The position numbers and the translations under genes are program-made. Under the pieces are notes generated by a model. It did not search any database and was not told where the DNA came from. It was given only the letters and a program-made list of their open reading frames with translations. Of a stretch of 39,037 bases of DNA, positions 15,674-22,760 are shown in pieces. The number at the start of each line of letters is the position of its first letter. The stretch's first letter is position 1. The DNA is from Ascidiaceihabitans sp047624005. GTDB taxonomy: Bacteria > Pseudomonadota > Alphaproteobacteria > Rhodobacterales > Rhodobacteraceae. The DNA lies in assembly GCA_047624005.1 (NCBI GenBank), contig JBLHPE010000018.1, positions 1 to 39,037 of the forward strand, given 5' to 3'.

Positions 15674-16570
15674 ACCCATGTGTTCTTCGCCACGTTTACG
15701 GGACAATTCGATCTGCTTTTGGCGTTCGCGAAAGCGATCTTTGTCAGCATCAGACGTTTCGTCAACACACTGATGGCAACTGACACCTACAGAAAATTCG
15801 GAGCGCATCATATCCTCTGGAAACAACGGACGACGGCATGCATGGCACAATGTATGCTCACCAACTTTTAGCCCGTGACCCACGCTGACGCGGTTATCGA
15901 AAACAAAGCAATCGCCTTGCCAAGTGCTTTGCGCCTCTGGCACTTCTTCAAGGTATTTCAGGATGCCACCCTTTAAGTGATAGACGTCCTTAACACCTTG
16001 TCCCAACAGATAGTTGGTCGACTTCTCACACCGAATACCGCCCGTACAAAACATGGCAATCTTCTTATTATGAAAGCGGTGTTTGTTCGCCTCCCACCAT
16101 CCAGGGAACTGACCAAAGGTTGACGTCTCAGGATCAATCGCGCCGTCAAATGTGCCAATCGCTACCTCGTAATCGTTGCGCGTATCAATGACGGCAACGT
16201 CGTCCTGCGCAATCAGATCATTCCAATCGGCGGCTTGGACGTAGTTTCCAACACGGGCCAATGGATCAACATCAGGCTGGCCCATCGTCACGATCTCGCG
16301 CTTCAGCCGTACCTTGATTTTGCCGAAAATCTGCGTCTCACTAAAGCTCTCTTTCCATTCCAGCGCACCGCAACCCGGAAGGCGCGCCAAATGCGCGAGA
16401 ACCGTATCGATACCTGCGCGTGGACCAGCAATTGTGCCGTTCAAACCCTCGCTGGCAAACAGGATCGTACCCTTCACGTCTTGTTCGTTACAAAGGGCGC
16501 GCACAACGGGACGCAACGCGTCGGCATCATCAAAGCGGGTGAAATGGTAAAAGGCAGCAATTGTAATCAT
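15659..16570 (-). CDS. trhO: tRNA uridine(34) hydroxylase TrhO (rhodanese-like)
   Basis: Oxygen-dependent enzyme that makes 5-hydroxyuridine at the tRNA wobble position (former YceA/UPF0176). I chose the ATG at 16570 (303 residues), since MITIAAFYHFTRF is where family similarity begins; longer starts run antisense into pncA. The N-terminal acylphosphatase-like domain contains KGTILFASEGLNGTIAG. The rhodanese domain has the active-site Cys175 in MFCTGGIRCEKS. The C-terminal part holds CHACRRPL and CHQC cysteine pairs, probably binding metal. The gene is divergent from pncA and convergent with the MFS gene. Confidence 0.92.
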   Translation of the reverse strand: MITIAAFYHFTRFDDADALRPVVRALCNEQDVKGTILFASEGLNGTIAGPRAGIDTVLAHLARLPGCGALEWKESFSETQIFGKIKVRLKREIVTMGQPDVDPLARVGNYVQAADWNDLIAQDDVAVIDTRNDYEVAIGTFDGAIDPETSTFGQFPGWWEANKHRFHNKKIAMFCTGGIRCEKSTNYLLGQGVKDVYHLKGGILKYLEEVPEAQSTWQGDCFVFDNRVSVGHGLKVGEHTLCHACRRPLFPEDMMRSEFSVGVSCHQCVDETSDADKDRFRERQKQIELSRKRGEEHMGSDGS

Positions 16571-16673
16571 GGGCAGCCAGATACGCCTAAGCGCACGCAT
16601 GAACAAGGGGTTTGCATTGACGTCGCAGTATTGGAACCCTACCCAGTTATGAGCCACACAAGGAATGTACCCA

Positions 16674-17270
16674 ATGACCCAAGCCCTAATCGTGATTGAT
16701 GTCCAAAACGACTTTTGCCCAGGTGGGGCACTTGCAGTGGCTGGTGGCGATGAAATCGTCGCAGGGATCAACGCATTGATGGCCAATTCGGGTGCGGTTA
16801 TTCTGACCCAAGACTGGCACCCAGCGGGCCATTCTTCCTTTGCCTCATCACACGATGGTAGGGGTCCGTTTGAGATGACAACAATGCCTTATGGCGATCA
16901 GGTTCTATGGCCCGATCACTGCATCCAAAGATCACAAGGCGCATTGTTTCATCCGGCCTTAGATCAAGACCGCGCCGACATGATCATTCGCAAAGGCTAT
17001 AACCCTGCGATCGACAGCTATTCCGCGTTCTTCGAGAACGACCAGACGACGCCAACAGGGCTAGAGGGATACCTACGCACACGTGGGATCACCCAGTTGA
17101 AGATAGTCGGGCTGGCGACAGATTTTTGCGTAAACTTTTCGGCAGTTGATGCAACCAAACTGGGGTTCGATGTCACGGTGGATATGGCGCTATGTCGCGC
17201 AATCGACATGGATGGGTCACTGGTGGCGGCCATTGGCGGTATGAAGGCAGCAGGCGTTACAATCGTCTGA
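16674..17270 (+). CDS. pncA: Nicotinamidase PncA
   Basis: Hydrolyses nicotinamide to nicotinate and ammonia, the first step of NAD salvage. The ATG at 16674 (198 residues) is 8 nt after AGGAA; the ATG at 16665 abuts that ribosome-binding site and is less likely. The catalytic triad is visible as Asp9 (VIDVQNDF), Lys107 (IIRKGYNP) and Cys152 (ATDFCVNFSA). Metal ligands Asp47, His49 and His53 lie in QDWHPAGHSSF. It lies 59 bp upstream of pncB, which takes its product, so the two probably form a salvage operon. Confidence 0.96.
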   Translation: MTQALIVIDVQNDFCPGGALAVAGGDEIVAGINALMANSGAVILTQDWHPAGHSSFASSHDGRGPFEMTTMPYGDQVLWPDHCIQRSQGALFHPALDQDRADMIIRKGYNPAIDSYSAFFENDQTTPTGLEGYLRTRGITQLKIVGLATDFCVNFSAVDATKLGFDVTVDMALCRAIDMDGSLVAAIGGMKAAGVTIV

Positions 17271-17329
17271 TACTTGCAACTGCCAAATTCGTTTGATTAA
17301 AGTGCCTTAAAGCTATCCGGAGCCCAAAA

Positions 17330-18622
17330 ATGGTCGATATTGCAACACGCGTTTGGAACCACAAATGGAAGATCGATCCTATTGTGCGGTCCCTCATCGA
17401 CACGGACTTTTACAAGCTATTGATGTGTCAAAGCATCTTTCGAAACAAGCCTGACACACAGGTCACGTTTAGCTTGATCAACCGTTCCAAACACATCCCG
17501 TTGGCGGATCTGATTGACGAGGGCGAATTGCGTGAGCAACTTGATCATGTACGTTCCCTTTCCCTTAGTCGTGGCGAAAGCACGTGGCTGCGCGGTAATA
17601 CGTTTTACGGCAAGCGCCAGATGTTCACACCTGACTTCATGGAATGGTTCGAAGGGCTGCGGTTGCCACCTTATCATCTTGAACGCGTCGGTGACCAATA
17701 CGAGCTGACGTTCGAGGGAAAATGGCACGAGGTTATGCTGTGGGAAATCCCTGCGCTGGCTATCTTGATGGAGCTGCGTGGACGCGCGGTTCTGGACCAG
17801 ATGGGTAAGTTTGAGCTGCAAATTTTGTATGCCCGCGCGATGACCCGCGTATGGGAAAAGATCGAAACGTTGCGTGGTCTGGAAGACCTTTCAATCGCTG
17901 ATTTTGGCACGCGCCGCCGGCATTCGTATCTATGGCAAGACTGGTGCGCCCAAGCGATGCGCGAAGGATTGGGAAGTAAGTTTTCCGGCACTTCAAATTG
18001 CAAGATTGCTATGACCCGCGAACTTGAGGCAATCGGCACCAATGCCCATGAATTACCTATGGTTTATGCGGCCTTAGCCAAGGACGATGCAGCGCTGGCA
18101 CAGTCCCCATATGACGTATTGCAAGACTGGCAGGACGAGCATGATGGCAACCTGCGTATCATCTTACCAGACACGTACGGAACCCAAGGGTTCTTGGACA
18201 AAGCGCCTGATTGGCTGGACGGCTGGACGGGTATCCGTATCGACAGCGGCGACCCTGCAACTGCAGCGCAGATCGCCATCGATTGGTGGACATCACGGGG
18301 CGAGGACCCACGCGAAAAGCGGGTGATCTTTAGCGACGGTTTAGACGTGGCCAAGGTCAAAGAATTACATGCACAGTTTAACGGCAAAACAAAGATATCA
18401 TTCGGGTGGGGCACATTGCTGACCAACGACTTCCGCGACCTGGTACCAAACGATGCACTTGCCCCGTTTTCACTGGTTTGTAAGGCGGTTGAGGCAAATG
18501 GAAAGCCAACTGTCAAACTGTCCGATAACCCGCGCAAAGCGATGGGGCCCGAAGCTGAAATCATCCGCTACAAACGTGTGTTTGGGGTAGGCGAACAGAC
18601 CGAACAGGATGTGTTTGTTTAG
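17330..18622 (+). CDS. pncB: Nicotinate phosphoribosyltransferase PncB
   Basis: Joins nicotinate to PRPP, with ATP hydrolysis, to give nicotinate mononucleotide: the second step of the salvage route begun by pncA. The 430-residue length fits the bacterial enzyme. Family features are the N-terminal LIDTDFYKLLMCQSIFRN, the FGTRRRHSYLWQ segment that includes active-site residues, and the phosphate-binding region with GIRIDSGDP and SDGLDVAKV. The ATG follows a GGAGC ribosome-binding site. The stop overlaps that of the convergent EamA gene by 4 nt. Confidence 0.96.
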   Translation: MVDIATRVWNHKWKIDPIVRSLIDTDFYKLLMCQSIFRNKPDTQVTFSLINRSKHIPLADLIDEGELREQLDHVRSLSLSRGESTWLRGNTFYGKRQMFTPDFMEWFEGLRLPPYHLERVGDQYELTFEGKWHEVMLWEIPALAILMELRGRAVLDQMGKFELQILYARAMTRVWEKIETLRGLEDLSIADFGTRRRHSYLWQDWCAQAMREGLGSKFSGTSNCKIAMTRELEAIGTNAHELPMVYAALAKDDAALAQSPYDVLQDWQDEHDGNLRIILPDTYGTQGFLDKAPDWLDGWTGIRIDSGDPATAAQIAIDWWTSRGEDPREKRVIFSDGLDVAKVKELHAQFNGKTKISFGWGTLLTNDFRDLVPNDALAPFSLVCKAVEANGKPTVKLSDNPRKAMGPEAEIIRYKRVFGVGEQTEQDVFV

Positions 18623-19512
18623 ACCTGTTTAGAACGGGTCCTTTCACGCCACACAATCAACAACCCACCCGCTGCGATCAATATCGCGCCGGGGAAAAGG
18701 GTGCTCCATGGGGCTTCGTTAAAGAACATCCAACCCATGAAAAACGCGAGTGGTATCCCGAAGTAACTGAACGGTGCCAAATTGCTTTGTTCGGTCATTC
18801 GGTAGCTGACGATCAAGAACAAAACCGCAGTGCCACCGAAACCACCCATCGCGATAATCCAGCCTAAATCGGTGGCTGATGCTATAGGTTGAAAACCGCC
18901 CCAGAAGTAGGCAATCAAACCTGCCCCTATGACTGCTGTGATCGATGAATATAGATTGACCAACGGGCTAGGAACGTCGTCGTCAAACAAGCGTGCCGTA
19001 ACGCCGACAAGCGCGTAGAATGCCGCAGCAGCCAATGGTAAAAGCGCATAAAACGTGAAGCCGTCGCCACCCGGCTGAACGACCATAATGACACCAACGA
19101 AACCCACCAAAACTGCCGTCCATCGCACCCAACCGACCCGTTCGCCAAGGATCGGAATTGCGAGCGCTGTTGTGAACAATGCGCTGGCGTAGGTGATCGT
19201 CGACGCTGTCGCAAAAGCCATTAATCCCAATGACATATAGAAGCAGAGTTGGGCAAAGGTAACGATCGCACCACGGAGCAAGGCCAGCTTCCATTGGCGG
19301 ATTTTTAGGCGTTTTCCACCTGTGCGCCATGCACGTGAGGACCACAAAGCAATCACCGATGGGATCAGCCCAAACAGATTACGCCATGCCGAAAGTTCGG
19401 CTGCGGAATAGCTGGTTGAGAGATGTTTGATGATCAGCCCCATTGAATCAAATAACGTCAAAGCAACAAGGCTTAAAACGATAGCAAGGCCGGTCCGGTC
19501 AGTGGGGCGCAT
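18619..19512 (-). CDS. EamA/DMT-superfamily transporter
   Basis: Ten-helix inner-membrane transporter of the drug/metabolite superfamily, most likely an exporter. The 297 residues contain two EamA repeats: the first about 10-145, including LSAWRNLFGLIPS and YASALFTTALAIPILGERVGWVRW, and the second about 155-290, with APFSYFGIPLAFFMGWMFFNEAP. The glutamates in the two equivalent positions (LGER and FFNEA) are typical. The substrate is unknown. It lies 81 bp downstream of arfB on the same strand and could be read from it; its 3' end overlaps pncB by 4 nt. Confidence 0.88.
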   Translation of the reverse strand: MRPTDRTGLAIVLSLVALTLFDSMGLIIKHLSTSYSAAELSAWRNLFGLIPSVIALWSSRAWRTGGKRLKIRQWKLALLRGAIVTFAQLCFYMSLGLMAFATASTITYASALFTTALAIPILGERVGWVRWTAVLVGFVGVIMVVQPGGDGFTFYALLPLAAAAFYALVGVTARLFDDDVPSPLVNLYSSITAVIGAGLIAYFWGGFQPIASATDLGWIIAMGGFGGTAVLFLIVSYRMTEQSNLAPFSYFGIPLAFFMGWMFFNEAPWSTLFPGAILIAAGGLLIVWRERTRSKQV

Positions 19513-19593
19513 GTAGGTCCAAATGTTAGATGAATTTCACCTCACTCTAACCCAATCCGATGACAAAAGATGCCAGAAAGCGACGCCAAAAAT

Positions 19594-20016
19594 TTAGCTA
19601 TCGGGATCGACGCGCCCGCGATTGGTTTTTACCTCGCCACGGACTTTTTTCGCCTTCAGCCGACGCTTCATTGACCCAAAAGTTGGACGGGTCGCAATCC
19701 GACGCTTTGGAGCTACCAGCGCCTTACAAATAAGGTCTTTCAGGCGTTGACGCACGATCTCACGATTGCGGGCTTGGCTACGGGTTTCATCGCATTGCAG
19801 GACCAGTGCTCCGTCTTGTGTCCAGCGTCGGCCAGCCAGTCGTTTGAGGCGGATTTTCACAGGCACAGTCAGGGACGGACTGCGTTCAACTTCAAACCGC
19901 AATTCAACGGCGCTGGATACCTTATTGACGTTCTGACCACCAGGGCCAGAGGCGCGCATAAAGCTTTCGCTAAGTTCCCAATCTTGCAGGGTTATATCGT
20001 CATTAATCCGAACCAT
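19594..20016 (-). CDS. arfB: Alternative ribosome-rescue factor ArfB (peptidyl-tRNA hydrolase)
   Basis: Releases the nascent chain from ribosomes stalled on mRNAs without a stop codon, acting as a codon-independent release factor (YaeJ/ArfB). The 140-residue protein has the GGQ catalytic motif (26-28, in RASGPGGQNVNKVSSAVELRF) of class I release factors but no codon-recognition domain. It carries the basic C-terminal tail (KRRLKAKKVRGEVKTNRG) that enters the empty mRNA channel. The ATG follows AGAGGTGAT. An intrinsic terminator ends about 30 nt upstream of the start, behind a structured leader with a small ORF, so attenuation is a real possibility. Confidence 0.95.
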   Translation of the reverse strand: MVRINDDITLQDWELSESFMRASGPGGQNVNKVSSAVELRFEVERSPSLTVPVKIRLKRLAGRRWTQDGALVLQCDETRSQARNREIVRQRLKDLICKALVAPKRRIATRPTFGSMKRRLKAKKVRGEVKTNRGRVDPDS

Positions 20017-20046
20017 ATCACCTCTATACAGGGTATTGCGGGAACG

Positions 20047-20078
20047 AAAAAGGGCCGCCCTAATATGGGCAGCCCTTT
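20047..20078 (-). terminator. Intrinsic terminator upstream of arfB
   Basis: On the minus strand AAAGGGC-T-GCCC pairs with GGGC-G-GCCCTTT around a 6-nt ATATTA loop, with one mismatch, and a run of five T follows (the A run at 20047-20051 on the plus strand). Read on the plus strand only three T follow, so it acts on minus-strand transcripts. It ends about 30 nt before the arfB start and either ends a small RNA or attenuates arfB. Confidence 0.85.
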
Positions 20079-20087
20079 CGAAAATTT

Positions 20088-20222
20088 AAGGAGGGATCTC
20101 GGTTAGACCAGATCGATCCACTTGGACGGTTTTACACCGTCATGGGTTGCCTTAACGGGCGACCTCCCAAGCTGTTCCGACACCACTCTCCAATATCTTC
20201 TTAGACACTAGATCACCTCCTT
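20088..20222 (-). ncRNA. Candidate structured leader RNA or small RNA upstream of arfB
   Basis: Minus-strand reading. AAGGAGG-T-GATCT (20222-20210) can pair with AGATC-CCTCCTT (20099-20088): 12 base pairs with one bulged U. The enclosed domain holds a stem GGTCGCC/GGCAACC (20164-20158 with 20151-20145, one mismatch), a perfect 6-bp stem GACGGT/ACCGTC (20141-20136 with 20130-20125), and a possible CTTG/CAAG closing helix (20171-20168 with 20124-20121). The closing helix covers the Shine-Dalgarno of the tiny ORF at 20208-20152, and a terminator follows within 10 nt. Pairings were found by eye. The family is not one I recognise. Confidence 0.55.
20152..20208 (-). CDS. Possible 18-residue peptide in the arfB leader
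   Basis: GTG-start reading frame of 18 codons (MSKKILESGVGTAWEVAR) ending in TAA. The support is its translation signal: AAAGGAGGTGATC is fully complementary to the 3' end of 16S rRNA over 13 nt, and the GTG follows AGGAGG at a 7-nt spacing. The stop codon falls in the loop of a hairpin (20145-20164). There is no run of identical regulatory codons as in classic amino-acid attenuators. It may be a leader peptide, a small protein, or the chance product of a ribosome-binding RNA; only conservation of the codons would decide. Confidence 0.45.
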   Translation of the reverse strand: MSKKILESGVGTAWEVAR

Positions 20223-20306
20223 TACATTTGTTGAACTCACCTGAATCGTCGCACAGGTTTGCGAAATCACAAAGCGTTATTTTGTAAAATATTTGTGAAA
20301 GGGTTT

Positions 20307-20322
20307 GGTCGGTTAACCGACC
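20307..20322. repeat. Perfect 16-bp palindrome
   Basis: GGTCGGTTAACCGACC is a perfect palindrome with no spacer, 99 bp upstream of the leader-ORF GTG on the minus strand and 384 bp upstream of the stress-protein gene on the plus strand. Such uninterrupted symmetry fits binding by a dimeric regulator better than an RNA hairpin. The regulator is unknown. Confidence 0.5.
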
Positions 20323-20347
20323 GTGCGCTGTGGGTTTGGCGGTCTAA

Positions 20348-20448
20348 TGTACAAAAGAGGGTGGTATACTGTACAATTTGGGTTTGTCGAAACGGCAATT
20401 TTAGAGTGGGTGGCCTGTAAATGTACAATTTAGAGCCTGAATTGTACG
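20348..20448. promoter_or_regulatory. Array of four TGTACA-type sites
   Basis: TGTACA occurs at 20348-20353, 20370-20375 and 20422-20427, and TGTACG at 20443-20448. The second and third extend to TGTACAATTT; the fourth reads CGTACAATT on the other strand. Steps are 22, 52 and 21 bp, so the sites form two pairs about two helical turns apart, with the pairs about 74 bp apart. This regular layout in a gene-free stretch suggests cooperative regulator binding. The AT-rich DNA around them holds no convincing gene. Confidence 0.45.
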
Positions 20449-20468
20449 ATTTGATAACGCCGCAGCCG

Positions 20469-20484
20469 TTAAACATTTGCTAAC
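20469..20484 (+). promoter_or_regulatory. Near-consensus CtrA-type box
   Basis: TTAA-N7-CTAAC matches the full CtrA site (TTAA-N7-TTAAC) at 8 of 9 positions. It lies 33 bp upstream of a perfect copy, which strengthens both. Confidence 0.4.
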
Positions 20485-20516
20485 AATTGCGCCGCGTTAA
20501 CGTTTGGTGGCAGCGA

Positions 20517-20532
20517 TTAACTGTTCGTTAAC
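20517..20532 (+). promoter_or_regulatory. Perfect CtrA-type box
   Basis: TTAA-N7-TTAAC matches the alphaproteobacterial CtrA consensus exactly. CtrA is the phosphorelay-controlled cell-cycle regulator, which in Rhodobacterales governs motility and gene-transfer-agent genes. The site lies about 175 bp upstream of the universal stress protein gene and could also serve a minus-strand transcript. Binding is inferred from the motif alone. Confidence 0.5.
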
Positions 20533-20622
20533 TATTGAGAGTGTTGCCGGACAGTTAAGACCACCAAGTTGACAACCCAAAGTCCACCGTAGCTGATTAC
20601 GCCTACTCAAAGACTTTCATTG

Positions 20623-20636
20623 TTGACATAAATCAA
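20623..20636 (+). promoter_or_regulatory. FNR/FnrL-type box upstream of the stress-protein gene
   Basis: TTGAC-N4-ATCAA matches the FNR consensus TTGAT-N4-ATCAA at 9 of 10 positions. With the centre at -41.5, as in class II FNR promoters, the transcription start would be near 20671. A TAACCT -10 element (20659-20664, sharing TA...T with the consensus) sits where it should. This predicts induction of the downstream gene under low oxygen. Confidence 0.65.
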
Positions 20637-20705
20637 TGTCTGAATGCAAAAATGCACATAACCTATTTTCGAAATAGCACGCATGAATAAGTAGGAGGGA
20701 ACACT

Positions 20706-21113
20706 ATGTATAATAATATTTTGATTCCAGTGGTTTTTGATGAAGGCCAAGACACTAAGGCTTCCTATCTGGCAGCGAAGACACTCGCGAATGACAATGC
20801 CAATTTTACCGTGATTCATGTGCGGGATAATATTCCCAGCTTTGTCGCTGCGGAAATCCCAAATGAGGTGCTTGAGGCTAGTCGCCGTGAAATCGAGAAA
20901 TCGCTGGCAGACTCTGCCAAAGCCTTACCTGGCGCAACAGCCAAGCTGATTTATGGCCATGCAGGTAGGACTATCCTGGATTTCGCGGATGCGGCCAATA
21001 TTGACTGTATTGTTATTGCATCGCACAGGCCGGGTATAGAAAATTACTTTCTAGGTTCTACAGCTTCGAGAGTGGTGCGCCATGCCAATTGCGCGGTTCA
21101 CGTGATCCGTTAG
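20706..21113 (+). CDS. Universal stress protein (UspA family)
   Basis: Small cytoplasmic protein of the Usp fold, often induced by stasis or low oxygen. The 135 residues contain one Usp domain: the N-terminal strand MYNNILIPVVFDE, the central ANFTVIHVRDNIPS, and the C-terminal nucleotide-binding-type segment IDCIVIASHRPGIENYFLGSTASRVVRHANCAVHVIR, which carries a G-2x-G-9x-G/S-like pattern, so ATP binding is possible. The start follows a strong AGGAGGGA ribosome-binding site. The FNR-type box 70 bp upstream points to oxygen-limited expression; further upstream lie CtrA-type and TGTACA sites. It is convergent with the transporter gene at 21198. Confidence 0.92.
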   Translation: MYNNILIPVVFDEGQDTKASYLAAKTLANDNANFTVIHVRDNIPSFVAAEIPNEVLEASRREIEKSLADSAKALPGATAKLIYGHAGRTILDFADAANIDCIVIASHRPGIENYFLGSTASRVVRHANCAVHVIR

Positions 21114-21197
21114 AAGATGTTCAATAGGGCGGGGTTCATCCCACGACTTAAGGTCGCGGAATGAATTCTAAACTACATATTTAGCGGCTTGGTAAGC

Positions 21198-21842
21198 TTA
21201 CCGCGACGCCAGCATCCGTGCCGTCAAAATACGGAACGGCACCAAAGCGACCAGCGCCAAGGTCAGTTTTACCAACCAATCTGCAAAACCCAAAGTCACC
21301 CACAATGGAACCAATGGACCGGCGTTCATAAACGGTGCAGCATCCCACGCCCAGTTGATTGCAGCGTCAGCACTTGGACCGAAGAACGTCACAGATGCGG
21401 AAAATGCGATGGTAAAGAACAGGGCCGTGTCGAGGGCAGAGCCGATGAGGGTCGAGACCAGAGGCGCGCGCCACCAAGACCCGCCACGCAAGCGGTTAAA
21501 GATGCCAACGTCAGTCATTTGCGCGATCAGGAATGCGGTGCCGGATGCAACTGCGATGCGCAACGGTACTGCAGGGCCGAATTCCAGCATGACTTGGCTA
21601 CCGATGAGCGAACAAATGATGCCTGTAATGAAGCCTGCGAACACCACGCGACGTGCGGCTTGCACCCCGTAAACGCGGTTCATCACGTCAGTGACAAGGA
21701 AGGCCAGCGGATAAGTAAAGGCACCCCATGTCAGCAGACCGTCAAGGATCAGAAACTGCACAAGGATATTGGAGGCCACAACAATGGTGGCCATAGCAAG
21801 GATACCCGGAAGGTACGCCCTCGAGACGATAGAGGTATTCAT
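21198..21842 (-). CDS. VUT/YhhQ-family transporter (probable queuosine-precursor transporter)
   Basis: Inner-membrane vitamin-uptake-type protein of the DUF165/YhhQ family; E. coli YhhQ imports the queuosine precursors preQ0 and preQ1. I chose the ATG at 21842 (214 residues), which follows CGGGAAA; the ATG 48 nt upstream has no ribosome-binding site and adds a non-hydrophobic stretch. About six membrane helices are visible, with the family motif TYPLAFLVTDVMNRVYG near residues 43-59. No riboswitch I can recognise precedes it, although a small hairpin does (21882-21894). The substrate is inferred from the family. Confidence 0.85.
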   Translation of the reverse strand: MNTSIVSRAYLPGILAMATIVVASNILVQFLILDGLLTWGAFTYPLAFLVTDVMNRVYGVQAARRVVFAGFITGIICSLIGSQVMLEFGPAVPLRIAVASGTAFLIAQMTDVGIFNRLRGGSWWRAPLVSTLIGSALDTALFFTIAFSASVTFFGPSADAAINWAWDAAPFMNAGPLVPLWVTLGFADWLVKLTLALVALVPFRILTARMLASR

Positions 21843-21932
21843 AATATTTTCCCGTTTTATCAAGGTAGCGGAGAACTCGGCCTGCACCATGCAGACGGGC
21901 GGTCTTTAGACAGTGACACGCGGGGGCGCAAG

Positions 21933-22760
21933 TTATTCCTGCAGAATATATTCCACGACTTCGTTGCGCTGGATCATTCGGAAGTTATCGTCAGAGATCA
22001 TCGTGACACGTGTGGCACCACTAGCATCTTGCCAAAGGCTGATCCCTTCGAGGTTGTCATGATAGGAGGGCCATGTCGTAAGCAACGTCTCTTCACCTAT
22101 GTCAGCCGCTGCCAAATCGAACCTGCGTACGCGTGTGCGAAACCCAAATGCAGTGACCGTTCGCTCAAGTAAGTAGAGCAAGTTGTCGGGTCCAAAATCT
22201 GCACCCACAGCCGAGAACGATCCACGGCTTGGGAGGGTCGTGGCAAGCCGCCATTGCTGATCTTTGAAGGCATAAAGCGGGAAGCCATTATCCGCATCTG
22301 AGGCGACTTCAGGTAGGGTGTAAAGCGTTCCAGTTTGGTCAATTGCGATTGATTCAAGCGCCCGATTGATCCGCATCTTGGCAAAATCAGGATGTCTTGG
22401 AAGGGTGGTTAGTTTGCCCGAAGTGGATAGCGACATCACCCTAGCTGGGCCCTCAAGTGAGAAGAAATAGGTTTGCGCATCCCTTGTCGCAATGCCTTCG
22501 ACGTCACCTTCAATTTTGGATCGGTTGGGCCAAGGGGTCAGGTTTACACTGCTTAGTTCGCCGTTGGACCGCCGCACCTCAATTGCAAAGATTTGACCCC
22601 GATCAGAGACAGTAATTCCAGACCGCCCATTTGGTCCAAGTTCCAAACCGGACAGGCCGCCTGCATCCTCGATTGAAACACGCCCCGAATAGACAAGCCG
22701 TGGTTCCGCCGATGCAATGCCCGCGCAGCAGATTAACGCGAGCGTAAGACGTTTGAACAT
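21933..22760 (-). CDS. Phytase-like esterase domain protein, secreted
   Basis: Member of the esterase-like-activity-of-phytase family (PF13449 type), predicted beta-propeller. The 275-residue product has a signal peptide (MFKRLTLALICCAGIASA, cleavage after ASA), so it acts in the periplasm or outside. The mature part starts RLVYSGRVSIEDAGGLSGLELGPNGRSGITVSDRG and includes DVEGIA, ALESIAIDQTGTLYTLPE and the terminal HDNLEGISLW, typical of the family. Its ATG lies 28 bp inside the mepA reading frame without a clear ribosome-binding site, so translation may be coupled to mepA. The natural substrate is unknown. Confidence 0.82.
   Translation of the reverse strand: MFKRLTLALICCAGIASAEPRLVYSGRVSIEDAGGLSGLELGPNGRSGITVSDRGQIFAIEVRRSNGELSSVNLTPWPNRSKIEGDVEGIATRDAQTYFFSLEGPARVMSLSTSGKLTTLPRHPDFAKMRINRALESIAIDQTGTLYTLPEVASDADNGFPLYAFKDQQWRLATTLPSRGSFSAVGADFGPDNLLYLLERTVTAFGFRTRVRRFDLAAADIGEETLLTTWPSYHDNLEGISLWQDASGATRVTMISDDNFRMIQRNEVVEYILQE

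Noticed and set aside
20267..20476. 69-residue minus-strand reading frame
   Set aside because: It runs through the palindrome and TGTACA array, has no ribosome-binding site and no recognisable sequence.
21843..21932. preQ1-type riboswitch before the YhhQ-family gene
   Set aside because: Only a small CTGCA/TGCAG hairpin (21882-21894) is present; none of the preQ1 class signatures I know could be fitted.
21189..22172. 327-residue plus-strand reading frame
   Set aside because: Antisense to the YhhQ-family and esterase genes; its composition (Cys, His, Arg, Gln rich) is that of a shadow frame.
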